Shown: positions 48,420-58,428 of the stretch, piece after piece | How positions within the stretch are numbered: position 1 is the stretch's first letter | Layout: every line of letters begins with the position of its first letter | NCBI GenBank assembly: GCA_023525715.1 | Contig: CM042011.1 | Location: 372,001 to 436,000, forward strand | Source of the DNA: Cichorium intybus | Taxonomy: Eukaryota; Streptophyta; Magnoliopsida; Asterales; Asteraceae | Direction: 5' to 3' | DNA: 64,000 nt | Translations under genes and position numbers: made by a program | Notes under the pieces: model-generated | Databases searched by the model: none | What the model was told of the DNA's origin: nothing | Seen by the model: the letters and a program-made list of their open reading frames with translations, nothing else

Positions 48420-48627
48420 GGCCACCCAGCATGAAAACTTCTCAGGGAGGTCACCCATCCTGAAATTTCTCCCACTCGAGCATGCTTAACTGTAGAGTTC
48501 TTACGGGATCTGTTGCCCACATGGCTTTAAAACGCGTTGTGATAAATAGGTATACACGCCCATTATAAGAAAATGCTTCGTTCTCCTACCTGGTCGTGTG
48601 GGATCAGGGATCTCTCCCCCTTTAACT
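48420..48627 (-). mobile_element. Cassandra-type TRIM LTR segment with 5S rRNA-like promoter
   Basis: On the minus strand, GATCCCGTAAGAACTCTACAG (48518 downward) is followed by TTAAGCATGCTCGAGTGGGAG and AGGATGGGTGACCTCCCTGAG, the order and spacing of 5S rRNA from about position 30 to 105, including the A box (AAGCATGCTCGAGTG) and C box (GGATGGGTGACC). Upstream text (CACAACGCGTTTTAAAGCC, GATCCCTGATCCCACACG) is of the Cassandra LTR kind, not a 5S gene start. Cassandra elements are known to carry 5S-derived Pol III promoters in their LTRs. Only one LTR-like segment is visible; its upstream side abuts a Ty3 LTR at 48628. Confidence 0.7.
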
Positions 48628-48969
48628 TGTAACGTCCTAGTTTTTTTGACAAATTAAAAACATTTAGAAAACCATTTTAAAATAAAACACATCATTTATT
48701 TATAAAAACCTCATTCATAAACATCATTCAAATCATTTAAGAACATTTCATTGTCAATAAAATTCATCAAACAACGGAAATCAAGCTAACATCAAATCAA
48801 GTATAACATAAGTCCCCAAAAGAAGTTGCACTAGTATGTACACGTCACGCCTTGTCATCATCCACACCCGAAGTACCTGAAACAGTGGTTTTAAGAGGAA
48901 ATGGGTAAGCACACAGCTTAATGAATTCAGTATATACACGGTATATCAATCACACATACTCTACCTCTA

Positions 48970-49140
48970 TCAAAGGCACACAACACAATCAACACACATA
49001 ACACAATCAAGGCACACAACACAATCAAGGTACCCAGCACAAACATGGCACACGACATAATCAAGGCACTCAGCACAATCATGGCACACATCATAATCAA
49101 GGCACCCAACATAATCATGGCACATAACATAATCATCACA
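48970..49140. repeat. Degenerate tandem repeat, about 20-bp unit
   Basis: AATCAAGGCACACAACAC and near copies (AATCATGGCACACATCAT and others) recur about eight times. The minus-strand ORFs rich in Cys-Ala-Leu-Ile here are translations of this array. Confidence 0.8.
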
Positions 49141-50617
49141 ATAAACCATACATACAAGTTTTGTTCTATACCCACCCACAACACTTACACACCTACTAGA
49201 CCTCCCCATAGTCGAGTACTACCCACCTACATCCTAAAGAGCACACACAAGCTATGATAAAGGATGTGCAACATTAATACAGCGTAGTGATGAACTCATC
49301 TCGAACAACAATGCAGAAATCCGTGCAACAACTCCGAGAATCCAACAATCTCAACTCGCACACCTTATACTCCTATAAGGTTTATTAAGTTATTATAAAG
49401 CATAATAATACTAAGCCTTACCCTAATTATATACTTGTAGTATTGATATACTTAGTAAGTTTATTTTTAGCTTTTAACCCAAAACAGAAGGTCTGTTGAT
49501 GACCCGTTTAGCCCATACTAAACCCAACCACTCAGAGATATTGTAACACAGTCACTTAGTTCATCGATTTACCATTCTAAGGATATAAGGCACATGTTCT
49601 AATGATTTTTTACCTCTATTTTATATGAATTAAACAAGTTCGGGTATCAATTCTGTCAGATTTAGACCAGTCAACATACATTACCAATTTCACCTAATCT
49701 AGGGTTGGAATCAGGTCAAACCCTTTTGGTGGAAGCAAATACACTCCGAAACCTTTTCAAGGACATAAGATTAATGGATACTCCCATGATTTTTTCAAAG
49801 ATGACCTCAAAACACGGAATTTTTCAACATTCACCCAAATACACTAGGGTTAGGGTTTTCAACCTTAAACCCATTAAGACTTATAGGGTCTGAGTTGACT
49901 TCAAAAGGAATACTACAATATGATGGAAAGGAACATGATGCATTCAACCTCATTCTCATCCACAAACACACAAACATGCACACACAAAGGGTGTGGAAAA
50001 TCAACTTCATATATGAGACTAAGAGCATGAACTTTTAGACCCAAAATCTGATGAGAACCTTAGGAATCACCATGCACACACACACACCCCCCCCACAGTG
50101 GAGGTGTGATGGTGATTATGGTGTTCACAACTAGAACAAGAAGAAAATGAAGAAGCTTTTACCTAAGGATGCAATCTTTACTTCAACAAGATTCTCCCTT
50201 CTCGTCTTTCTTTCTTCTTCGGCTAGTGATGAATTCTCGGAAACTAGAGATGGAGTTCTCGACTTAGCACTTCTCGGTCTCTTACTCCCTTCTTGATTTC
50301 ACGTTTTCTCCGCTCAAACAATTCATTCTAGAGTTGCTATGCATCGAATTGGACTTAAAGGGTGAGAATTCGGGATTAGCATGGGCTACAAGGATCAAAA
50401 TCGAAGGCCTTAAGGGCCAGTTCTTGTTGCTGAAATACTATCGTCGCACACCATGGAATTAAGTCCAAATCCATGCACTTTGATTCATTTACACATGTGG
50501 TCTCTTAAGTTTACATCTTTATTTTCTATTGACCCAACACCAAATTTGTCAAACAATCTGAGTTTGAAACAATGACATTTAACCCCCTCCCAACTTAACT
50601 AAATTTTAGAAGTATTA

Positions 50618-50619
50618 TT

Positions 50620-50663
<44 letters not shown>
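50618..50663. repeat. (ATT)n microsatellite
   Basis: About fifteen ATT units, within the Ty3-like LTR. Confidence 0.95.
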
Positions 50664-50750
50664 TTAATTCCGTAAATCGTTTTTCATAAAAACAAATTTT
50701 AAATAAACTAATAATTAATTAACGATGATTAAAAAATGGGGTGTTACAGC

Positions 50751-51797
50751 CATTTTGGTCCCTGTGGTTTGCCAAAATTCTTATATTGGTCCAAAAAGTT
50801 TTGGATTAGCACCACAAGTCCAAAATTTTGATTTTTTTTCGAGTTTGGTCTAATTTTTAGACAAAATACTTAGAATGATGATTTTATCCTTACTGTTTCC
50901 TTTTTTCCTTTTCTTTTAATTTATTTTATGGATTTTGATTTAAAGAAGTAAAAAAATAAATAAATAACCTCCACCCCCACCCGTCCCCCTCCCCCCCCCT
51001 ACAATATTCATCCTCAATTTAGGGTTCTTACATATCATAGAACTTAGAAACCTGAAGTGCTGAGATTCAAAGAATACTCAAATTTGAAACTATTTTCCCC
51101 ATCTGTGTTGCTCCGAACACTCGATGAATCTTCTGGATCAAAGAAATCGTCCATCTCCATGTTCTTCAATTACAAATTTGGTTTGACTATCTTCAACATG
51201 TTTAAGAACATTATATGGGTTTAGGGGTGGTGTCCATCTCCATTTTCATTAATTACTAATTTGGTTTGACTATCTTAGGTCAAAGAAATCGCTCCTGCAT
51301 TCATGGACTTGAAGGTACCAAATAATTAACAATCGAGTGTTGCTCTTAACACTCGATAAATCTTCTAGGTCAAAGAAATCATCCATCTCCACAAAGAGAA
51401 TAACGAGAACACAGATATGGTTTTCACAATCAAAGTATTGAGATCTGCAAGCACGGCGACGTTCAAGTGTTGCCATCGATGATCGGCGATGGAACAGAGC
51501 ATGGGTACTCCAACGATGGTACAGTTACCAAAAAGGTCTAATGGTTAGAGGTTGGTGCAGTTAGAGATGTACGACGAGGTTGGTAATTGTAGATGCAACC
51601 ATTGTTGTCGCTTACTCTAACGATGGAACTGAAATCAGAACATGGGTCCAAGAATGAGATGGGTCAAACACAATTCTTTCCTTTTCCATATATTGGTGTA
51701 ATACTGGAATCTGTTACTTAACCCTTGCAATGTTACTTCACCCTTGCAAACTGGACATTCTTTTGCACTTGAATCTACATATGATAACTGATGTGTA

Positions 51798-51877
<80 letters not shown>

Positions 51878-52960
51878 CATACACACACTACACGGATTGA
51901 GAAATAAAAATAGCAAAAACGAACAACAAATACAAATGTATGCGTATAAATGGTAACTAATAAATCATAAATTATGTGCACATTTTGATTTAATATCATA
52001 AATTTTGTGTACATTCTGGTATGATATTTATTATAAATCAACCTCTAAACGTGAATACCAAGATTCCTAAGAATTCCTTTACCATCGAAAGCTTATTTAA
52101 ATACACATTTCGAGCGAAACAATACATAGATATAAAAACCATGGAGGCCAACTTTCAAATGATTATTGACATAAAATCATAATCAAAGTAATATAATAGT
52201 CAGTTGGGAATGGTTTGATAACTTCACATGCCTCTCAATAATCAAGGGGCCCAAATACCTTAATAAGCTCGTTTTTCAATTTTCTCCTTTAAGCAATTCT
52301 CCTTTTTGGGTCTTCTTTTCCTAGAATTAGAATAGGGAAAGAAAGATTACAAAGTGATTGCATCAAATATAGGAGTGCAGCAACGACCCAACAATCATGG
52401 TTTATTACCATCTAAACTAACTACATATACTCTACAATCGAAAATTGTAGCCACCATGAAACGAACATGAAGCAGCGCCTACGGCTAGGGTTTTCAGACC
52501 GCGAACTTATACTGGGAGAGAGAAGCAAATGATTTGGTTGTTGATATGTCCGATTAAAATTTTTGAAATCGATATACTGATTATCAAATCAAGAATGACA
52601 AAATGAGAAATGACAGCTTTTTGGTGTGAGTGAGAAAAAAGAATAAGTCAGGTGGCATGTTTAGGGTTTTGGTTATTAAATAATACACGAGATTGAGGGA
52701 GAGAGAGAGAGAATGAGAATAAAGAGAGATATGAAAGGGTAAGTAGATGGGTAAAGTAAGGGAGAGATTATTTCTTTTTTTTTTTTTAATCAAAAATTTT
52801 ATAATAAATTAAAATATATATATATAAAGGCAAAATCGTCATTTTAAAAATTATTAAAAAAATTAGACTAAAACCACAATAAAATTTTTTATTTTAAACC
52901 TGTGATATTAATACAAAATTTTTTGAAAAAAATAACAATTTTTAAGAAACCACCGATACC
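50751..52960. mobile_element. Inverted-repeat element (Mutator-like, non-autonomous)
   Basis: The left arm (TTTGGTCCCTGTGGTTTGCC, then CACAAGTCCAAAATTTTGA and GTCTAATTTTTAGAC, then ATGATTTTATCCTT) matches the reverse complement of the right end (TATCACAGGTTTAAAAT, GTCTAATTTTTTTAATA, ATGACGATTTTGCC). Similarity is about 100-130 bp per arm and diverged. The GGTCCCTGTGGTTT start is a widespread plant repeat type. No transposase. Inside, AATTAC(A/T)AATTTGGTTTGACTATCTT occurs twice (about 51170 and 51253) with nearby ATGAATCTTCTGG/ATAAATCTTCTAGG repeats, so the body is partly duplicated. Confidence 0.5.
51799..51870. repeat. (GT)n(AT)n compound microsatellite
   Basis: About nine GT units, then about 25 AT units. 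Confidence 0.95.
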
Positions 52961-53287
52961 AAAAATCCAACTCCATATTAAAAACTCATTAGGCTATGCG
53001 GAGTGGAGTGAAAATTGCCGGAGGCATCCGACGTGTAAGGTCTTTGCCGGCGGCAACACCGCCCCCCAAGTGCGGCAAGGGAGGAGCGGCATGCCTTTGC
53101 CGTTTCTCTCTCTGTGGAATATTTGGGGAATGAACACTTTGACCGTGTTCAACGGTCGAATATTTAAAAAAAAAATTTTTACTTTTTTTTTTAACTCAAT
53201 ATCATCTACACTCTATATATATACATACACTTAATCATATTTTTGTACCCACATTTGAATCTCTTGAACTCAAAAAAGGTTTCAAAG

Positions 53288-54462
53288 ATGTCTTCCAACA
53301 ATCCCTCCAACAATCCCTCCAACAATCCGCAAAACAACCCAAACTTTTTTGGGTACGATCCGTCGTCTCCGCCACCGTATCGTCCACAATTCGAGGGTCC
53401 GATGTATTCGCCAAACCCGATGTTGAGCGGTTCACCATTTTATCCGCAATACGGGATACTACCACAACAACTTTTTCAACAAAGCTTCAATCCGTTTCCA
53501 CAATCGTCATCGGCCAACTTCAATTTCCAACAAACCCGAAGCCCACCCGAGCAAGCACCAATCCAAACCGATCCCGAGCCCGAGGAGCCCCAAAACGAGA
53601 ATGCGGTGGAAAATTCGGATTCGTCATCCGAAGCGGAGGAGCCCCAACCTATACAAAGAAGAGGACGGGCCACAAGTACAAATGGACGGTTCAAGAAGAG
53701 ACGGAGTTAGCCCGTGCATGGGTTGATGTGTCCGAGGATCCAAAAACGGGCAAAAATCAACAACGTGATCGGTTTTGGTTTCGAGTGACGAGACGTTTCC
53801 GCAAAGGCATGAAGAAAGGGAACTCTTACCGCACCAAAGATCAATGCAACACGAAGTGGAACAACATGAACAAATGTGTTATGGCTTTCAACGCCATTTA
53901 CATTAATTTGGTAAATCAATAGAGGAGTGGAGAAAGCGAGTCGAGTCTTTTGGAGAAAGCCAACTACATGTACCGAGACGACAACGTCAAGCCGTTTAAA
54001 TTTGCACACGCTTGGAATGTTGTTCGTCATAGCCAAAAATGGGAACAAGTCTTTAAGTTGGAATTTGGTGGTGGTTCGAGCTCCAAAAGAAGCAAAACAT
54101 CGGAGTCGGGCTCATATCACGTTTCTTCGGATGGTCATATCGGCGTCAACCTTAACGATGACGTTGATGAAGTTGAAGAAGTGGAACCATCACCGCCTCC
54201 ACGTCCGATGGGTCGGGATCGGGCAAAAAGAAAAGGGAAGGCGACCTCATCCACTTCTTCCGCGGGTTCTCGGATGGAACAATATGAAGAAATGCGCGAC
54301 GAGTTTAGAGGTTTGCGCACGTCGTTGGATAATCAATGGCAAGAAAACACCCGGCTAGCGGAAATGCAAATGTTTTTGCAAGACGTTAGTCACCTAAAAG
54401 GGGCGCATTACGAATCCGCGATGGCGCTCAAAGACCAAATCCGCAAGAAATATAATTTGTAG
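53288..54462 (+). pseudogene. Harbinger ORF1 (Myb/SANT-like DNA-binding protein), broken
   Basis: The ATG at 53288 opens a Ser/Asn/Pro-rich N-terminus (PSNNPSNNPQNNPNFFGYDP) and an acidic stretch. A one-base frameshift near 53660 leads to the trihelix-like domain in the next frame: KWTVQEETELARAWVDVSED, DRFWFRVTRRF, SYRTKDQCNTKWNNMNKCV. TAG 53920-53922 interrupts, then SGESESSLLEKANYMY, FAHAWNVVRHSQKW and a C-terminal coiled coil (QYEEMRDEFRGLRTSL to KDQIRKKYNL). The arrangement is that of PIF/Harbinger ORF1 proteins, often misannotated as glutathione S-transferase T3-like. About 390 residues if unbroken. Confidence 0.85.
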
Positions 54463-54466
54463 TTTT

Positions 54467-54766
54467 TTTTTCAAGTAGCGACGTCTTTTATTTGTTTTAA
54501 ATTTCGAACTTTTAATTTCGTAGGATTTTATGTTATTTGTCTTTTTATTTTAATGAAATGGTATTTGGTGTGTTTTATTTTAATTTAAAATATGTTATGT
54601 TTTATTTTTATTTAAAATATGATTTTTTTAAATTAAAAAAAAATATATGTTGCCAACGTTCCACCCCTTGAGTGCCACAACAAAACTGGTGTTGCCAACA
54701 AAGTCTACGTGGCGCCTACGTGGCATGCTTGCCTCCCAAATGTTGGAGGCACCACTCCCTTCAGCC
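54467..54766 (+). other. 3' non-coding part of the Harbinger-like element
   Basis: T/A-rich after the ORF1 stop, then a GC-richer subterminal stretch with CTACGTGGCGCCTACGTGGC (a direct repeat of CTACGTGGC). Confidence 0.6.
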
Positions 54767-54801
54767 TTATGAACGAGATGACCCGTCTCCACGTAAGCAC
54801 A

Positions 54802-54884
54802 AGAACATTCCACATCAGTCTAGAAAGTAGAAACATTAACCCCCGATGCAAAATATCAGACGGAATCGAGAACGCTCTAGAACG
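54802..54884 (+). promoter_or_regulatory. Heat-shock-element-like cluster, BAG copy 1
   Basis: AGAACATTCC (54802) is a perfect nGAAnnTTCn pair, TCTAGAA lies at 54819, and GAATCGAGAACGCTCTAGAA (54863) holds several alternating half sites. The cluster is kept in the second copy at 58207-58288. Confidence 0.6.
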
Positions 54885-54917
54885 CAATCCTCCTTCCATT
54901 AGTTTGTAAACTTCTCG

Positions 54918-54923
54918 TATAAA
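54918..54923 (+). promoter_or_regulatory. TATA box, BAG copy 1
   Basis: TATAAA, 114 bp before the ATG, in a block (CTTCTCGTATAAATTAACAT) identical in the second copy. Confidence 0.65.
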
Positions 54924-55031
54924 TTAACATCGATCTGTACCAACATGTTCACGACATCGAAATTTCACACATCAAATCCAGTAAAAGACTTGTAAATTTC
55001 ATTCTTCTATAACTACGGGTAGTGGTAATCG

Positions 55032-56009
55032 ATGATGAACGGTCCATTTTTCAGAAGTTACACTAATCAACAACCATCACGCTCTTCCCGATCCGTGCCA
55101 GTCCAACAAGCCCAACAAAGATCATTGCCCAAGGTGGTTTCTGTGCCAGTTCACTTCATTTCATCTGAGCAACCACGAACTACATTATCGATGTTGAAGG
55201 ATTCGGCGGCGCTTAAGATTCAAAAAGTGTTCAAAGGGTTTATGGTTAGGAAGAGCGTGAAGAAGGTCGCTTCAATCAGAAATGAGGTTAGTGAAATCGA
55301 ACGGAGGATCAACGAGATCGAAGTTGCTAATTTGATTCGTAGAGATGCAAAGGAGCGGTTGAGGGTGAATGAGACCCTAATGTCTTTGCTTTTCAAATTG
55401 GATTCGATTCGTGGTGTTGATTGTAGCGTTAGGGATTTGAGGAAAGCGGTTACGAGGAAGGCAATCGCGTTACAGGAGAAAGTGGACTCGATTGCGCAGG
55501 CTGATCATCAAACCCTAGTTTCATCTAACAACGAATCATGCGAAGTTGATCATAGAAGTAACCAAGAACAAATCCCAGAAACCTCCGGTGACCCTGGAAA
55601 TTTGCAAGCGAGGGAGGATGATGCAGATGGCATGGTTAAGGATTACGATCCTGTTAGCGCAGTAGAGACATGTGATGTAGAGGAAGGTACGGAAACCAGT
55701 CCCACAGCTGAATTGACGGAAATTGGGAAAGATCATACATCCATTGCAGGTTCAATGGAAGTGCAGAAAGATGATGAAACGGACGGAGGAAATGATGGTG
55801 AGGGGAACAGGGAACTCCTGGAGAAGCTGATGGCTGATAATGATAAGATGATGAAACTAATGTTGCAGATTTCCGAGAGGAACGAAATGCAGACCAGGAT
55901 GATTAACTCGTTAAGTCGAAGAGTGGAGCAGTTGGAGAAGGCATTGAGGAGGAAGAAGAAGACACATGTTGCTTCAAGAAGGAGAGAGAAAAATATTTTT
56001 TTCGTTTAA
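55032..56009 (+). CDS. BAG family co-chaperone with IQ motif, tandem copy 1
   Basis: Intronless, 325 residues. Residues 1-50: Ser/Gln-rich start (MMNGPFFRSY). An IQ motif (IQKVFKGFMVRK, 63-74) binds calmodulin and runs directly into a BAG domain (about 78-156: EVSEIERRINEIE, RVNETLMSLLFKLDSI, AVTRKAIALQEKVDSI), the plant-specific IQ-BAG pairing of BAG5-7-like proteins. An acidic linker (about 165-260) precedes a C-terminal coiled coil (ELLEKLMADNDKMMKLM to RVEQLEKAL) and a basic end. BAG domains bind the Hsp70 ATPase domain and promote nucleotide exchange. The promoter carries heat-shock-element-like sites, consistent with heat induction known for some plant BAG genes. It is a close tandem paralog of 58429-59409, differing mainly in the linker. 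Confidence 0.92.
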   Translation: MMNGPFFRSYTNQQPSRSSRSVPVQQAQQRSLPKVVSVPVHFISSEQPRTTLSMLKDSAALKIQKVFKGFMVRKSVKKVASIRNEVSEIERRINEIEVANLIRRDAKERLRVNETLMSLLFKLDSIRGVDCSVRDLRKAVTRKAIALQEKVDSIAQADHQTLVSSNNESCEVDHRSNQEQIPETSGDPGNLQAREDDADGMVKDYDPVSAVETCDVEEGTETSPTAELTEIGKDHTSIAGSMEVQKDDETDGGNDGEGNRELLEKLMADNDKMMKLMLQISERNEMQTRMINSLSRRVEQLEKALRRKKKTHVASRRREKNIFFV

Positions 56010-56445
56010 GTTGATGAATTTAGTGGAAACGGTTTGTAAAAAAAAATGTTTTTTTCAAACTTCGAGTATTTTCCGAATAATGGAGATTTTTGTTTCATCC
56101 AGTTTGTAATCTGATTCTGATTCTTGTCCGAGTATTTTGTAAAAGGATAACGGACTTTACATTCTCTTATGTTCTATTTTGTTTGAAAAGAATAAGAATG
56201 GAATTTGTATTCAAACTCTTCAATTTTCAAAACACGATTGTTAGAAATATCTGTTTTATAATTAAGCTTTTGTTCCAGTTTTGGTGTTCTTTTTCAGACT
56301 TGAAATAAAATTTTCATTTTAGTTTGATTACGTTGATTTGTTTGTCATGTTTTTTATGAAGACTTCTTGTCATTCACATGATTCAATTGGAGGAAGAAAT
56401 ATCTGAACCCGAAGGGTATAAATATCCGTGATACATGTACAATTA
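56010..56445. other. 3' flank of BAG copy 1
   Basis: AT-rich, no ORF of note; includes the 3' UTR. Confidence 0.5.
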
Positions 56446-56776
56446 GGCTGGACGGAGCAAATCGTCAAACCGCTCGCCAAAGCAACTCGCCAACGCCTCG
56501 CCAAGCTCGCCGAACCCCTCCGCCATGCCTTGCCTTCGCCTTCGCCTTCGCCGATCCACCCTCGCCAAGATTTGGGCGAGCTCGCCAAGCCTCCAACGGA
56601 TCCACACACCACCGTTTCCCTTTTCTTGCTCGCTTTCACCCATGGCTGAGTACGACGGATGGAACCGCAACCCAAGCTCGCCAAGCTGCACCTCCCCTCT
56701 CGCTCTCGCTCTCGCTCTCGCCTTTCTGTTTAAGGTTGTTAACGAGGGGATGGCGAGGGGACTGCTCCCCCCAGCC
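56446..56776. mobile_element. Harbinger-like MITE, 331 bp, GC-rich
   Basis: Left end GGCTGGACGGAGCA, right end (reverse complement) GGCTGGGGGGAGCA, flanked by TTA (56443-56445 and 56777-56779). The ends resemble those of the element at 52992-54766. The body is unusually GC-rich, with repeated CTCGCCAAG and CTTCGCCTTCG/CTCGCTCTCG runs; ORFs on both strands reflect this simple composition. Confidence 0.85.
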
Positions 56777-56779
56777 TTA

Positions 56780-57119
56780 GAACATACACAATTTCGTTTG
56801 GTTTAAAGATGTCACTACGAATGTTCAGCAATTGGGCTCGGGTCAAACCATATGTCTGTCTAATCCATTTACATATTGGGTCATCGAATTTGGATAGTGT
56901 TTGATTTATAGTGGCTAAATAGCAAATGAAATTGGGGTTTTTTTGGAACGACGGAATATAATCATGAAGGAATGGAATAGACGACATAATGGAATGAGCA
57001 AAGTAATGGAATAAATCATTGCATTCCATTATCATGTTTAGTTGCCTCGAAGCAATGAAGTAAGTCATTTAAACATAGTGTTTTTTATTAATATATAAAA
57101 AACTAAATGAAGTAAATTT
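56780..57119. other. Intergenic, nothing recognised
   Basis: No gene or repeat structure identified. Repeated GGAATG/ATGGAAT phrases (56950-57030) hint at another degenerate repeat. Confidence 0.4.
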
Positions 57120-58149
57120 AATAAAGGGATAATGACTTGTAACGGTAACGAACTTTTGAAATTGTTCACATTTGGTCACTGAACTTTTTTTTGTGCTTGA
57201 TTTGCCCATGAATTTTTTAAAATTGTTCACATTATACCATTATGACCGGTGATAGAAGGTTTATATTGATTTGGAATCCTACGTGGCATCCTAGATGACT
57301 TGGAAGGGTAACGAACTTCTAAAATTGTTTAAATTTGGTCACCGAACTTATTTTTGTGCTTGATTTACCCATGAACTTTTTAAAATTGTTCGTATTATAC
57401 CCTTATGACCGATAATAGAAAGTTTGTGCTAATTTGACGTCCGAACCCCAACTGAAGACCACTGGCTCTTATTTATGTCTCAGCTTTCTGATATGGATGA
57501 GCATATGGACCGAAAAAACCGAACCGAACCGAAAACCAACTGAAACCAAAGCGAACCGGGAACGAATATACATATTCGGTTCGGTTTTCGGTTTTTAAAA
57601 AATGTTAACTCTGGTTCGGTCCGGTCCCCGAACCATGCTTATTCCTAACCGAACCAAATCGAAAACCGAAATAACCGAACTGTACCAGAACCAAATATAC
57701 ATATTCATTTCGGTCTTTGGTTATTAAAAAATCATAATTCGATTTAGGCCCATTTCGATTTCGGTCTCGTTCGGTTGTTCGGTTTGCGGACCGAGCTCAT
57801 CCCTACTTACTTTCTGATGCCACGTCGGATGTCAAATCAGCACAAACTTTCTATCATCGGTCATAAGGGTATAATATGAACAATTTTAAAAAGTTCATGG
57901 GTAAATCAAGCACAAAAATAAGTTCAATGACCAAATGTGAACAATTTTAAAAGTTCGTTACCTTTTCAGGTCTTATAGGATGCCACATAGGATTCCAAAT
58001 CAGAATAAACCTTCTATCACCGGTCATAATGGTATAATATGAACAATTTAAAAAAATTCATAATAAACTAAACATAAAGAAATAATTCAATGACGAAATA
58101 TAAACAATTTCAGAAATTTATTACCTTTACAAATCATTATCCCTTTATT
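57120..58149. mobile_element. Fold-back element with doubled arms, split by a hAT-like insertion
   Basis: Ends AATAAAGGGATAATGA and its reverse complement. Each arm carries two direct copies of a module with AACGAACTTTTGAAATTG, CATTTGGTCAC, GCTTGATTT(A/G)CCCATGAA and ATGACCGGTGATAGAAGG (57140 and 57305 on the left; inverted at about 57830 and 57975 on the right). So four module copies form a large palindrome. The centre holds the element at 57492. No ORF. Confidence 0.75.
57492..57809. mobile_element. hAT-like MITE (CCGAACCGAA-rich) nested in the fold-back element
   Basis: Left TATGGATGAGC, right (reverse complement) TAAGTAGGGATGAGC; ends rich in CCGAACCGAA and TTCGGTTTTCGGTT. It is flanked by the 8-bp direct repeat CTTTCTGA (57484-57491, 57810-57817), the size expected of hAT target duplications. 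Confidence 0.7.
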
Positions 58150-58206
58150 TTATCATAACAAAGTTTTCTCAATTCAGAATGAGACGACCCGCCGCCCCGT
58201 AAGCAC

Positions 58207-58288
58207 AGAACATTCTACATCCGTCTCGAAGTATTAACCCCAGATGCGAAATATCAGCCGGAATCGAGAACGCTCTAGAACGCAATTC
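58207..58288 (+). promoter_or_regulatory. Heat-shock-element-like cluster, BAG copy 2
   Basis: AGAACATTCT (58207), TCTCGAA (58224) and GAATCGAGAACGCTCTAGAA followed by CGCAATTC (58261-58288). It is conserved with copy 1 although other promoter bases have changed. Confidence 0.6.
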
Positions 58289-58315
58289 TCCTTCCATTAG
58301 TTTGTAAACTTCTCG

Positions 58316-58321
58316 TATAAA
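58316..58321 (+). promoter_or_regulatory. TATA box, BAG copy 2
   Basis: TATAAA, 113 bp before the ATG; same position as in copy 1. Confidence 0.65.
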
Positions 58322-58428
58322 TTAACATCGATCTGTATCAATATGCTCACGACATCGAAATTTCACACATCAAATCTTGTAAAAGACTTAAAATTTCATC
58401 CTTCTATAACTACGAGTAGTGGTAATCG

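Larger units (their letters stand above)
48628..50748 (-). mobile_element. Ty3 chromovirus-like solo LTR, 2121 bp
   Basis: On the minus strand it starts TGTAACACCCC and ends GGACGTTACA. CTGTTTCAGGTACTTCGGG near the 3' end and the TG...CA borders resemble the other long LTRs here. The flanking five bases differ (TAACT and GCCAT), so no target duplication. No internal coding region. It contains the 20-bp-period array at 48970-49140. Confidence 0.7.
52992..54766 (+). mobile_element. PIF/Harbinger-like element with ORF1 only, 1775 bp
   Basis: Left end GGCTATGCGGAGTGG and right end (reverse complement) GGCTGAAGGGAGTGG, flanked by TTA on both sides (52989-52991, 54767-54769), the 3-bp target of PIF/Harbinger. 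It carries a broken ORF1 and no DDE transposase, so it depends on another element for movement. Its right edge touches the start of the duplicated BAG promoter. Confidence 0.85.

Noticed and set aside
48420..48520. A functional 5S rRNA gene
   Set aside because: Only the middle and 3' part match, with many substitutions, and the upstream text is of Cassandra LTR type. No tandem 5S array is present.
48927..49209. A hydrophobic Cys/Ala/Leu-rich membrane protein ORF
   Set aside because: It is a translation of the 20-bp tandem repeat within an LTR.
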